Of a DNA stretch of 64,000 nucleotides, positions 1 through 7,442 are shown one piece after another (position 1 is the first letter of the stretch; the number at the start of each line of letters is the position of its first letter). Below the pieces are notes generated by a model. The model had not been told where the DNA came from. It ran no database searches and saw only the letters and a program-made list of their open reading frames with translations. Location: contig NZ_KB894422.1 in assembly GCF_000374445.1 (NCBI RefSeq), positions 62,001-126,000 of the forward strand. The letters run 5' to 3'. The translations under genes were made by a program, and so were the position numbers. This DNA comes from Actinokineospora enzanensis DSM 44649. GTDB lineage: Bacteria > Actinomycetota > Actinomycetes > Mycobacteriales > Pseudonocardiaceae.

Positions 1-463
1 CGACCACCACGAAGTCGGCCGTCACGCCGTGCGCCAGCTGGTGCCGGGTGCCGTGGTGGCCGCCCACCTCCTCGTCGGTGACCAGCTGCAGGCCGACCGG
101 TGCGGCCGGGGTGGCGTCCCGGAACGCCATGGCCTGGGCGAGGGCGGACAGCTTCATGTCCTGGGCGCCGCGGGCGTGCAGGCGGTCACCGGCGCGGCGC
201 GGGCGGAACTGGTCGTCGGTGCCGGGAACGACGTCGAGATGGCCGTTGAGGATCACCCGGAAGTGTGGCCGCGCGTCGCCCCGGTACACCAGCGCGCTGG
301 GTTTGCCGCCTGCCTCGAACCGCTCGATCGTGTACCCGGGGCCGACGGCGTCGAGCACGAACTCCAGCGCCCGCACGAGTTCCCGGGGTCGGTCGGCCGT
401 CGAGCGGATGGCCAGCAGGTCCTCGGCGGCGGCCACGAACTCGTCGACGTCCATGCCGCCCAT
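1..463 (-). CDS. M20 family metallopeptidase, N-terminal part (runs off the left edge)
   Basis: The reverse strand reads open from an ATG at 463 to the window edge, giving 154 residues. Seen: NGHLDVVP at residues 73-80 (His75 metal ligand, Asp77 catalytic support), GAQDMK around Asp102 (bridging ligand) and TDEEVGG with Glu131/Glu132 (catalytic base and ligand). This order and spacing is that of the M20/ArgE/DapE/CPG2 zinc hydrolases, which cleave amide bonds of small peptides or acylated amino acids in the cytoplasm. No signal peptide. A second ATG at 454 has a GGGAG ten bases upstream and may be the true start. It follows the 481-1989 gene after 17 bases and is probably in the same operon. 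Substrate cannot be told from this fragment. Confidence 0.9.
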   Translation of the reverse strand, partial: MGGMDVDEFVAAAEDLLAIRSTADRPRELVRALEFVLDAVGPGYTIERFEAGGKPSALVYRGDARPHFRVILNGHLDVVPGTDDQFRPRRAGDRLHARGAQDMKLSALAQAMAFRDATPAAPVGLQLVTDEEVGGHHGTRHQLAHGVTADFVVV

Positions 464-480
464 GCTCCCGCACCGGGCGC

Positions 481-1989
481 TCAGGTCACCAGGGCTCGCG
501 CGCGTGCCCTGGTGTCGTGGTCCGGATCGATCCCGGCCAGTTCGGCGACGCCTGCCACGTGCTCGGTCGACCACGCGTCCCGGGGCCACGCCTCCAGCGT
601 CTCCAGCGCCGCGCGGCGGTTGCGCACGAGCGGGCTGCGCAGCGCCGCCGACACCAGGTCCGCACCGAGACCGGGATGGTCACGCACGCCCCGCACCGCC
701 AGTTCCAGCGCCGAGTGGGCGCGGTAGAGCGGACCGATGCCCAACTCGTCGGCCGGACCTGTGGTGATCTCGGCGAGCGGTAATGCCGTGCGCGCGAGGT
801 CGACCAGCCGGGGCACCGAGGCGGCGTCCACCTGTTCCCAGGCCTCGTACCACCAGGACAGGCTCGACGGATCGCGCTCCAGTTGCCCGAACACCGTCTC
901 CGCCACGTCCACGCCGATCTTGGCGGCGACCTGGACGGCGTGCCAGACCCGCTCCTGTCCGGCCACCGCGACCGCCACCCGGTCACGCCACCTGTCCGGG
1001 GCCAGCACTCGCTCGCAGGTCGCGATGAATGCCTCTTTCCCCGCCATCTCGGTGTCGGCACGCTTCAGGTACCGCTGGATGTCCCGCACGGCAAGGAAAT
1101 CCGTCACCTCCTCGCCTTGGTGCTCCACCAATGCCAGATAGGCGGCCAGCGCTTCCGCGGCTTCCTCGTAGTGGCTCATGTCCTCGGCGGGCCCGCCTTG
1201 GGCCAGAGAACGCAGGATGTCGCCCGCGGCGGTCAGGAGATCCCTGTCGATGTCGGGCGCGCGCAGTGCCGCGAGCAGGCCGCCGGTGGTGGCGCCGATG
1301 TAGGCGAGGTATTCGTCCATGATGGAGTTACGAAAGCCGGAGCGAAGGATCCAATCGCGGATCTCGGGGTCGGCCGTGTCTTCGAGCCGTTCGACACAGG
1401 CGATCCGGCCCCAACCGTCCACGATCTTGGCCAGCTCCCACAGTTCCCGCTCCCCCAACTGGGCCAGTACCACTGCCGCGTACAGCGTGAACTCGTCGTG
1501 CGCGCCCAGGACGCGCACGACTTCACGCGGGAAGTCCTCGACCACATCCATCGTCGCGCCGAGCAGGGCGATCCCCAGTTTCACCGGGCCGCGGTCGGGC
1601 GCGGTGGTCGCCAACCACCAGCCGATCTCGTGCACGCTCATGGCGGGCGCACCGCCATCCGGCAGCAGCTCGATCAGCGTGTCGACGTAACTCACCACGT
1701 CGTCCTCGACCACCGCGGCGTAGAGCGCGCGCAACCGCTCCTCGGACGGCTCGCGACACGCCTCCGACAGGAGCCTCGCCACCTCGACGACCCGCGCGGT
1801 CTGCTCACTCGCCGCACCATGGCGACCGGGCACACCGTCCCGCGTGCCCGGTGCCCAGTGGATCTTCGTGGGGTCCCGCTCGTCGTCCGGCAGGTCGACG
1901 ACCTCGACCAACCGACCGGACGCGTCCAGGAGCGACCGCAGGTGCTCGTAGATCGGTTCGCCGGGTGCGACGACTGGCAGTCCCCTCAT
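481..1989 (-). CDS. Helical-repeat-like cytoplasmic protein of unknown function
   Basis: A protein of about 502 residues without signal peptide or membrane segment. It is rich in Leu, Ala, Glu and Asp and appears mostly helical, with HEAT-like stretches (for example VPRLVDLARTALPLAE and VRNRRAALETLEAW near the C-terminus). I chose the ATG at 1989 (MRGLPVV); further in-frame ATGs at 2007 and 2055 would add residues of low-complexity character and run towards the terminator at 2058-2098. No good ribosome binding site is seen for any of them. The gene lies 17 bases upstream of the M20 peptidase and probably shares its transcript. I do not recognise a catalytic motif; a scaffold or regulatory role is only a guess. 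Confidence 0.75.
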   Translation of the reverse strand: MRGLPVVAPGEPIYEHLRSLLDASGRLVEVVDLPDDERDPTKIHWAPGTRDGVPGRHGAASEQTARVVEVARLLSEACREPSEERLRALYAAVVEDDVVSYVDTLIELLPDGGAPAMSVHEIGWWLATTAPDRGPVKLGIALLGATMDVVEDFPREVVRVLGAHDEFTLYAAVVLAQLGERELWELAKIVDGWGRIACVERLEDTADPEIRDWILRSGFRNSIMDEYLAYIGATTGGLLAALRAPDIDRDLLTAAGDILRSLAQGGPAEDMSHYEEAAEALAAYLALVEHQGEEVTDFLAVRDIQRYLKRADTEMAGKEAFIATCERVLAPDRWRDRVAVAVAGQERVWHAVQVAAKIGVDVAETVFGQLERDPSSLSWWYEAWEQVDAASVPRLVDLARTALPLAEITTGPADELGIGPLYRAHSALELAVRGVRDHPGLGADLVSAALRSPLVRNRRAALETLEAWPRDAWSTEHVAGVAELAGIDPDHDTRARARALVT

Positions 1990-2057
1990 GGCCACACGGT
2001 CCCACATCGACCGAATCCGAGCACACGGATATCCACAGGTGTCCGATGTGGACACGG

Positions 2058-2098
2058 CACCGCGCCCCGCCGGGGCTTGGGGCCGGCGGGGCGCGGTG
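2058..2098 (-). terminator. Strong hairpin terminator downstream of the chitinase gene
   Basis: A perfect 16-bp inverted repeat (2058-2073 with 2083-2098) with a 9-nt loop lies 41 bases past the chitinase stop codon. It is almost pure G+C and has no T-run, as is usual for intrinsic terminators in actinomycetes. It separates the chitinase transcript from the 481-1989 gene. Confidence 0.85.
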
Positions 2099-2139
2099 GT
2101 CTGTGGGCTACCGGAACAGGTTTCCGGTCGGCTGTCGGG

Positions 2140-3762
2140 TCAGCCGGTGAAGCCCGCGGTGACCTTGGTGAAGTCCCAGTTCGGCCGGTCGCGGTTGACC
2201 GCCCAGAACGTGAACCGTCCGATGTGGTGCGAGTTGGACCAGTCGCGCAGCTGGGTCCAGATGGCCAGGGTGGTGACCTCGCCGGAGTCGCTGTTGCCGT
2301 TCATGCCGGAGATGCCGATGTGCGCGTAGGCCTGCGCGTCGGTGTAGCCGAACACGGACTGGACCTTGGCTCGCAGACCCTCGGTCGCCTTCACCGTGTA
2401 CCCGTACATGTCCGAGCCGCCGCCGAAGTTGAACGGCATGATGGTGAAGTTGTCGATGTCCGCGTTGAGCGCCTTGGCCTGTTCGATCAGCCGGTTGCCC
2501 CACGAGTTGGGGCCGGTGTTGAGGGTGGGGAAGGTCAGGATCGTGTGGATCCCCGGGTTGCGCTGCTTGACGATCTTCAGCGCGCCCAGGATGCGGTCCT
2601 GCACCGCGTTGCTCTCGAACTCGTCGGTGTTCTCGATGTCGACATCGACCGCCTTGAGCTTGTAGGCGTCGATCACCTTCTGGTACGCCCCGGCCAGGGC
2701 CTCGGCGGACGAGCAGTTCGGGCCGAGCTTGTTGCCGCTCCAGCCGCCGATGGACGGGACGACGTCGCCGCCGTTGGCGCGCACGGCCTTGATGAAGGTC
2801 TCGTCGGCGCCGCCGATCAGCGGGCGCTGGCTGTCCCAGGCCGGGTTGCAGCCGTTCTGGGCCAGGATGAACGCCATGGTGAACCACTTGGCGCCGGACG
2901 GGCGCATCACCTCTGGCGCCGTGGGCGGGTTGCCCCAGCCCAGGTAGACGTAGGGCGCGGCCTGGATGAACCGGGGGCCGGGGTCGCCGCCGCCGCCCTC
3001 GGTGGTGGTCGCGCTGACCTGGGCCGAGTCGGGCGAGGCGTTGCCCGCGGCGTCCTTGGCCCGCACGGTGAAGCGGTAGGTGGTGCTGGCGGACAGGCCG
3101 CCGACGGTGGCGCTGGTGCCGGACACCGAGGTCACCTGGCCGTCGCGCACGACGTCGTAGCCGGTCACGCCGACGTTGTCGGTCGAGGCGTCCCAGGACA
3201 GCGAGACGCTGTTCGCGGACACGCCGGTGACCCGCACGTTGCCGGGCGCGGTGGGCGCCTGGGTGTCGTTGCCGCCACCGCCGCCGGGGCCGTCCAGGTT
3301 GACGTCGTCGGCGTTGTAGGTGCCCTGGCCGTACCAGCTGCTCAGGTAGACCTCGGCGGTGGTCTGCGACGCGCCGGTGGTGAAGCTGATGGTGATCTGG
3401 GCGTAGTCGCCGGACGAGCTGACCCAGCGCGACGTCCCGCCGGTCACGCCGAGGGTCACGTAGCTGCCGCGCACCCAGGCGGACAGGGTGTACGCGGTGC
3501 TCGGCTTGACGGTCGCCGTCTGCGTGCAGCGGGCGATGTCGCTGCCCGCCGCGTTGGCCGCCAGGGCCTTGCTGCCGCCGTGGACGGGGCTGGAGACCGC
3601 CGATCCGCTGTTGGCCGAGCACGCCCAGCCGGTGAGCCCGGACTCGAACCCGGGGTTGGTGAGCAGGTTGGCCGCGTCGGCGGCGCCCGGCACGGTGACC
3701 AGGCCGACCGCCGTGAGCACGGCGGTGCCCACTCCGGCGAGTACTCGATGTCGGGTACGCAC
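2140..3762 (-). CDS. Secreted GH18 chitinase with carbohydrate-binding and FnIII domains
   Basis: Exported endochitinase-type enzyme of 540 residues. The GTG start at 3762 is set by GGAGGA just upstream and gives a clean signal peptide (residues 1-30, positive n-region, hydrophobic core, AxA-like site). Order: carbohydrate-binding beta-sandwich starting at NLLTNPGFE (about 31-155), Gly-rich linker, FnIII domain (about 165-250), Gly-rich linker, GH18 barrel (about 262-540). The catalytic stretch reads VDVDIE, with Asp373, Asp375 and the acid Glu377; the first Asp of the usual DxxDxDxE signature is a Lys here. Sequence character resembles the PF-ChiA-like branch of GH18. Expected role: chitin hydrolysis outside the cell. 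A DasR-like operator sits in its promoter region and a hairpin terminator follows. Confidence 0.93.
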   Translation of the reverse strand: MRTRHRVLAGVGTAVLTAVGLVTVPGAADAANLLTNPGFESGLTGWACSANSGSAVSSPVHGGSKALAANAAGSDIARCTQTATVKPSTAYTLSAWVRGSYVTLGVTGGTSRWVSSSGDYAQITISFTTGASQTTAEVYLSSWYGQGTYNADDVNLDGPGGGGGNDTQAPTAPGNVRVTGVSANSVSLSWDASTDNVGVTGYDVVRDGQVTSVSGTSATVGGLSASTTYRFTVRAKDAAGNASPDSAQVSATTTEGGGGDPGPRFIQAAPYVYLGWGNPPTAPEVMRPSGAKWFTMAFILAQNGCNPAWDSQRPLIGGADETFIKAVRANGGDVVPSIGGWSGNKLGPNCSSAEALAGAYQKVIDAYKLKAVDVDIENTDEFESNAVQDRILGALKIVKQRNPGIHTILTFPTLNTGPNSWGNRLIEQAKALNADIDNFTIMPFNFGGGSDMYGYTVKATEGLRAKVQSVFGYTDAQAYAHIGISGMNGNSDSGEVTTLAIWTQLRDWSNSHHIGRFTFWAVNRDRPNWDFTKVTAGFTG

Positions 3763-3880
3763 TTGTCCTCCCGGGGCGCTGAATGCTGCAGGATCTGGGA
3801 ATGCCACTGTGTCTGGGAATGTCGGCCGCCGTGGGACGGTGGTGGCCGTCGGTCCGCACCCCGCCGGTCGGTCGGCGAGA

Positions 3881-3896
3881 ATTGGTCTGGACCAAA
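3881..3896. promoter_or_regulatory. DasR-responsive-element-like operator upstream of the chitinase gene
   Basis: ATTGGTCTGGACCAAA contains a TGGTC-N2-GACCA palindrome that closely matches the known DasR site of Streptomyces (ACTGGTCTAGACCAGT). A second TGGTCC follows 11 bases away when read on the chitinase strand, which recalls the 12-bp direct repeats known in Streptomyces chitinase promoters. It lies 119-134 bases upstream of the GTG start. Control by N-acetylglucosamine/glucosamine-phosphate through a GntR-family DasR is an inference from this match. Confidence 0.7.
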
Positions 3897-4323
3897 TGCG
3901 GACCACCTGCGATTGAAGTCGGAACCACCCGAAGGTGTCAATAGCCGCGTCATTCACATATCTCGCGGTGGCAACGATCGGCCACACTTTCACCGGCAAG
4001 ATGAACCGGGCTCATTACTCGACGCCGAAGTATCACGACGGACGACCGCCGACGTTCGATCGACCACTGTGGACTTTGTTGTCCGGCAACGGAAATCTGT
4101 GAACGCATTGAACCCGGCGTGGTCGGCGCGGCTCGAATCGTTCGCGCGCAGGGAAAACATTGCCGACCGGTGATACTTTCCGGCGAAGCCACCCGGGAAG
4201 CCCGCCATCGAGTGCCGCGAGTTCCTCGATCGCATACCGTCCGACGACGCCAAGGCCATCCGGGACGGGCCCTGCGGCGGACGCGGACAGGCAGCGTGCA
4301 GCCCGGGGCCTCTGGAGCTTATT
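3897..4323. other. Intergenic region without a convincing gene
   Basis: Between the chitinase promoter and the marR 3' end. The first half is less GC-rich than its surroundings and carries no credible reading frame. From 4174 to 4326 one forward frame has strong G/C preference at third positions (about 50 codons) but is preceded directly by a stop codon and has no start codon; it may be a gene remnant. A CCACTGTGG palindrome sits at 4064-4072. Confidence 0.5.
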
Positions 4324-4341
4324 TAGTATCAGTTGATACTA
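4324..4341. promoter_or_regulatory. Perfect palindrome at the 3' end of the marR gene
   Basis: TAGTATCA-GT-TGATACTA is a perfect 8-2-8 inverted repeat overlapping the last codons of marR. Its right half (TTGATACTA) recurs exactly in the marR/MFS divergent promoter at 4855-4863. This size and symmetry is typical of MarR-family operators. Because it lies at the far end of the gene it could be an auxiliary operator; assignment is by inference. Confidence 0.55.
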
Positions 4342-4820
4342 TCTGGCCGAGGTTCTGCCGTCTGGTCGCGCACATGTCGTTCGAGCCGTTCGAGCATGTC
4401 GAGCAGCAGCATCTTCTCCGCGGCGCCGAGCACGGCGAAGGTGTGCTCGGCGTGGTCGCCGTGCAGGGCCTTGATCTCGGCGAGATGTTCGCGGCCCTTG
4501 TCGGTGATCGACAGCCGGGTCGAGCGCCGGTCGTCCGGATCACTCCGCCTGGCCAGCAGGCCCTCCTGCTCCAAGCCGTCGACCAGGGAGGTTATCGACC
4601 GCCCAGTGACGCCGAGCCGGGACTTGAGGTCGCCCATGCGGGGTGACCCGACCTCCTCGACGGCGAGCATCAGCAGCACCCGGGGCGTGGACCAGCCGCG
4701 TTGCAGGTAGGGCTGGCCCGCGTACCGGCGCAACGTGTGCGTGGCCCGCATGAGCGCGTTCGCCAGGTCGGCGCCGGTCGGGACCCGCTCGCCCCGGCCC
4801 GCCGCATTCCCGCTTGACAT
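4329..4820 (-). CDS. MarR family transcriptional regulator
   Basis: 163 residues. The winged helix spans about residues 45-115: VEEVGSPRMGDLKSRLGVTGRSITSLVDGLEQEGLL is the DNA-binding helix pair and RRSDPDDRRSTRLSITDKG is the wing with the DDRR signature of MarR proteins. It is flanked by the dimerisation helices. Divergent from the MFS efflux gene at 4881, the classic arrangement in which a MarR repressor controls an exporter and releases DNA on binding its ligand. No Shine-Dalgarno sequence is visible; a TATTCT box ends six bases before the ATG at 4820, so the mRNA may be leaderless. Ligand unknown. Confidence 0.92.
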   Translation of the reverse strand: MSSGNAAGRGERVPTGADLANALMRATHTLRRYAGQPYLQRGWSTPRVLLMLAVEEVGSPRMGDLKSRLGVTGRSITSLVDGLEQEGLLARRSDPDDRRSTRLSITDKGREHLAEIKALHGDHAEHTFAVLGAAEKMLLLDMLERLERHVRDQTAEPRPDSIN

Positions 4821-4845
4821 GCCGCCAGAATACAGTCAACCTCGA

Positions 4846-4863
4846 TAGGCGTAATTGATACTA
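4846..4863. promoter_or_regulatory. Probable MarR operator in the divergent marR/MFS promoter
   Basis: TAGGCGTAATTGATACTA shares the outer TAG and the complete TTGATACTA half with the perfect palindrome at 4324-4341. It lies 18-35 bases before the TTG start of the transporter gene and 26-43 bases before the marR ATG, so one bound dimer could repress both. Confidence 0.55.
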
Positions 4864-4880
4864 TTTCCCTTGGGGGATCC

Positions 4881-6092
4881 TTGACCACCACCACCGCGGC
4901 CCCGCCCTGGCGGAGCCAGGAGTACCTGCTGCACCTGACCGGCACCGTCATCTCCACCCTGGGCACCGCCGCCGCCCCGGTGGCGCTGGCGTTCGCGATC
5001 CTCGACGCGGGCGGCTCCGGCTCGGCCCTGGGCCTCGTCACCGCGGCGGGCACCGCGCCCGCGGTCCTGTTCTTCCTGCTCGGCGGCGTCGTCGCGGACC
5101 GGCTGCCGCGCCACCTGGTGATGGTCGGCGCGGGTCTGGTCAGCGCGCTCGCACAGGCCCTGTTCGCCGTCGTGGTGTTCACGCACACCGTCCACGTGTG
5201 GGAGCTGGCCGTGTTCGCGGCGATGAACGGCCTGGCGATGGCGTTCTACATGCCCGCGGCGGAGGGCCTGCTGATGCGCGCGGTCGGCGCGGAGTGGGCG
5301 AGCACCGCGTTCGCCATCTTCCGGACCGCGCTCACCGGCGCCCAGGTGATCGGCGCCGCCTGCGGCGGCCTGCTGGTCGACGCGGTGGGCCCCGGCTGGG
5401 TACTGGTGATCGACGCGGCCTCGTTCGCGGTGGCCGCAGCGCTGCGGGCGTTCATCCGGGTCCAGGGCAACCTACGACCCCGGAGCAGTTTGCTCGCAGA
5501 ACTCCGAGAGGGTTGGACCGAGTTCACCCGCCACCGCTGGCTCTGGCGCATGGTCATCCAGTTCGCCGTCGTCAACACCCTCAGCGTCGGCGCGTTCGGC
5601 GTCCTCGGGGCAATCGCCACCGACCGGGCCCACGGCGGCGCCCAGGCGTGGGGCCTGATCCTCGCCTGCGACGCAGCGGGCATGGTCCTCGGCGGTCTGC
5701 TCATGCTCCGGTTCCGCCCGCGCCGCCTGTTGGTCGCGGCCATCCTCGGCCTTACCCTGACCGCACTGCCGCTCGCCGGGTTGGCCGCCCCTGTCCCATT
5801 GCTCCTGGTATGCCTGTGCGCATTGCTCGGCGGAATCGGCGTCGAACTCTTCGGCGTGACCTGGATGACCGCCCTACGCCAGGAAATCCCCGCCGACAAG
5901 TTCTCCCGGGTCGCCGCCTACGAGACGATCGGGGCATTCGGCCTTACCCCACTCGGAGCAGCCCTGGCCGGACCCATCGCCGACCACCTCGGCGTGACCA
6001 CCACCCTGTGGCTCGGCTCCGCCGTCATCCTGGCCGCGGGTATGTACGTATTGTCCACATCGGACGTCCGCCGCCTACGCCGAACGCAATAG
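4881..6092 (+). CDS. MFS exporter (MFS_3 / EntS-like)
   Basis: 403 residues with about 11-12 hydrophobic segments. It starts at a TTG preceded by GGGGGA. The loop after the second helix carries GGVVADRLPRHLVM, the typical MFS motif A (GxxxDRxGR-like), and PAAEGLLMRAV / ASTAFAIFRTALTGAQVIGAACGG is characteristic of the DHA3 or MFS_3 drug/siderophore efflux group. Function: proton-driven export of a small molecule across the cytoplasmic membrane. The divergent MarR regulator and the shared operator suggest substrate-induced expression; substrate unknown. An imperfect bidirectional hairpin follows at 6159-6188. Confidence 0.9.
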   Translation: MTTTTAAPPWRSQEYLLHLTGTVISTLGTAAAPVALAFAILDAGGSGSALGLVTAAGTAPAVLFFLLGGVVADRLPRHLVMVGAGLVSALAQALFAVVVFTHTVHVWELAVFAAMNGLAMAFYMPAAEGLLMRAVGAEWASTAFAIFRTALTGAQVIGAACGGLLVDAVGPGWVLVIDAASFAVAAALRAFIRVQGNLRPRSSLLAELREGWTEFTRHRWLWRMVIQFAVVNTLSVGAFGVLGAIATDRAHGGAQAWGLILACDAAGMVLGGLLMLRFRPRRLLVAAILGLTLTALPLAGLAAPVPLLLVCLCALLGGIGVELFGVTWMTALRQEIPADKFSRVAAYETIGAFGLTPLGAALAGPIADHLGVTTTLWLGSAVILAAGMYVLSTSDVRRLRRTQ

Positions 6093-6158
6093 ACTCATTT
6101 CCTCCAACAGGCCCGGCACGCCGTGGGTCCGGCCGCCTGATTTCCACTGCTGCGCGAG

Positions 6159-6188
6159 GAAGGGGGCAGGCTGCGGCCCGCCCTCTTC
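6159..6188. terminator. Bidirectional hairpin between convergent MFS and DyP genes
   Basis: GAAGGGGGCAGG (6159-6170) pairs with CCCGCCCTCTTC (6177-6188) at ten of twelve positions, with G-U options at the others. It lies between two convergent stop codons and could serve both transcripts. Confidence 0.5.
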
Positions 6189-6213
6189 GTCATCGACCAG
6201 ACTTCCACGTAGG

Positions 6214-7224
6214 TCAGGCCAACAGTCCCCGGGTCACGTCGCCGCCGGGCAGCAGGAAGTAGTACCCGCCCCCGAACGGCAGCACGTACCGCTCCAACGC
6301 CTCCCCCGCCAACCGCTGCTGGATCGTCTCGAACCGGTCCAGGTCCCGCTGAAAACTGACGAAGATCTGCCCGACATCGTCTGCGGCACGTCGATAGGAA
6401 TGACTACGCCGGAGAATCCGCTTGTCCCCTTGATTCGCCCGCCGGATATGCGAGTCGAACGGAAGCACCTTCCCATCCGGATCTCCCGCGTAGTCGGGCT
6501 CGTCATGCTCGTCCGCACGGCCCAACGGCGCCCCATCATCCTTGCGGCGCCCGAAAACCCGCTCCTGTCGCGCGGTCGACTCAGCGTCCCAAATGGGCAT
6601 GGCGAGCCGGAACAGCCGAACGACCTGGTAACTACCGCCTACACACCACGCGGGCTCGTCATCCCCGGCATGCACCCAGACATGGCGCCCCTCATCGCTG
6701 GCGGCCGGATTCCCCGCCCCTTCCTTGAAGCCGAACAGATTGCGCGCCTGCCCGTCCGGATGGAACCCGGAGATCCGCCAGCGCGGCTCCAGACCAGGAA
6801 CCGTCCGGGCCAACGCCGCCTCGATCAGCTCGGACTGGTCCGACCCCACCTGCACCAGTACATCGCCGTGGCACCAGGCGGGATCCAACACGTCATTCCG
6901 AAACGCGGGCATGGCCACCAACCGCTGCGGCGCCGTCAGCCCGAACCGCCGATCGAACAACGAGGCCCCGACGGCCACAGTCACCGTCGCCCCCGGAATG
7001 GGCTGTGCGACTGCCCGCAAGGCCGCCCCGACCCCGGCCCGATCCGACGCCGTCACATCGAACGCGACCAATGCCGTCCGCGCTTGAGCGGGCGACACGA
7101 CACCGTCCTGGTGCTCACCTGACCGATCGGCCATCGCCTGCTCAGCCCCGCACCCCGCGACCCCGAGCACTCCCATCCCGGCCAGGAACGACCGCCTACC
7201 AACAGTCACAACACCCACCCCCAT
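6214..7224 (-). CDS. Tat-exported Dyp-type haem peroxidase (EfeB-like)
   Basis: 336 residues. The N-terminus carries RRSFLAGMGVLGVAGC, a twin-arginine signal with a possible lipobox, so the folded haem protein would be exported and perhaps lipid-anchored. The DyP fold is recognised from FGFKEGAGNP (normally GFKDGTxNP), the proximal haem ligand in SHIRRANQ, and the distal arginine region IFVSFQRDLDRFETIQQRL near the C-terminus. DyP/EfeB proteins oxidise dyes or phenols with peroxide, or handle haem iron. The catalytic Asp of the GxxDG motif is Glu here. The ATG at 7224 is given; a GTG at 7209 behind GGGGGTGG is an alternative. No efeU or efeO partner is adjacent. Confidence 0.9.
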   Translation of the reverse strand: MGVGVVTVGRRSFLAGMGVLGVAGCGAEQAMADRSGEHQDGVVSPAQARTALVAFDVTASDRAGVGAALRAVAQPIPGATVTVAVGASLFDRRFGLTAPQRLVAMPAFRNDVLDPAWCHGDVLVQVGSDQSELIEAALARTVPGLEPRWRISGFHPDGQARNLFGFKEGAGNPAASDEGRHVWVHAGDDEPAWCVGGSYQVVRLFRLAMPIWDAESTARQERVFGRRKDDGAPLGRADEHDEPDYAGDPDGKVLPFDSHIRRANQGDKRILRRSHSYRRAADDVGQIFVSFQRDLDRFETIQQRLAGEALERYVLPFGGGYYFLLPGGDVTRGLLA

Positions 7225-7276
7225 GCCCCGCTCCCACCCGTCCCGGCCTGGTCCGTGTCAAGCACGACGCCGCACC

Positions 7277-7382
7277 TGTGGACAGTTCACCGGGATGTGG
7301 ACAACTCGGAGGGGTCCCCCTGATTCCATTCTACCGGGGTGTGACCAGGGCGTGCAGCGGTGTGGATCTTGCCTGTGGATGG
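7277..7382. other. Cluster of four DnaA-box-like motifs in the DyP/protease gap
   Basis: TGTGGACAG (7277), TGTGGACAA (7296, the exact complement of TTGTCCACA), TGTGGATCT (7361) and TGTGGATGG (7374) all have the same orientation within 106 bases. The region is the upstream gap of the DyP gene. No replication genes are nearby. Confidence 0.4.
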
Positions 7383-7386
7383 ACGG

Positions 7387-7427
7387 CCCCGGCCGGTCCG
7401 ACGAGGGAGATGTCGGACCGGCCGGGG
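7387..7427 (-). terminator. Strong terminator ending the RHS-1 / immunity / protease cluster
   Basis: A perfect 16-bp stem (7387-7402 with 7412-7427) and 9-nt loop, 16 bases after the protease stop codon. No comparable hairpin was found between the genes upstream in the cluster back to 26187, which supports a shared transcript. Confidence 0.85.
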
Positions 7428-7442
7428 TGCAGGCGCCCTTGG

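Noticed and set aside
883-4173. Forward reading frame of about 1,100 codons opposite the helical-repeat and chitinase genes
   Set aside because: Antisense to two genes with clear domains and terminator; composition is that of a shadow frame and it crosses a 16-bp terminator hairpin.
4119-4646. Forward frame of 175 codons across the marR gene
   Set aside because: It lies opposite the MarR winged-helix coding region and has no start signal of its own.
7277-7382. Replication origin
   Set aside because: Only four DnaA-like words, no AT-rich unwinding element and no dnaA, dnaN or parAB genes nearby.
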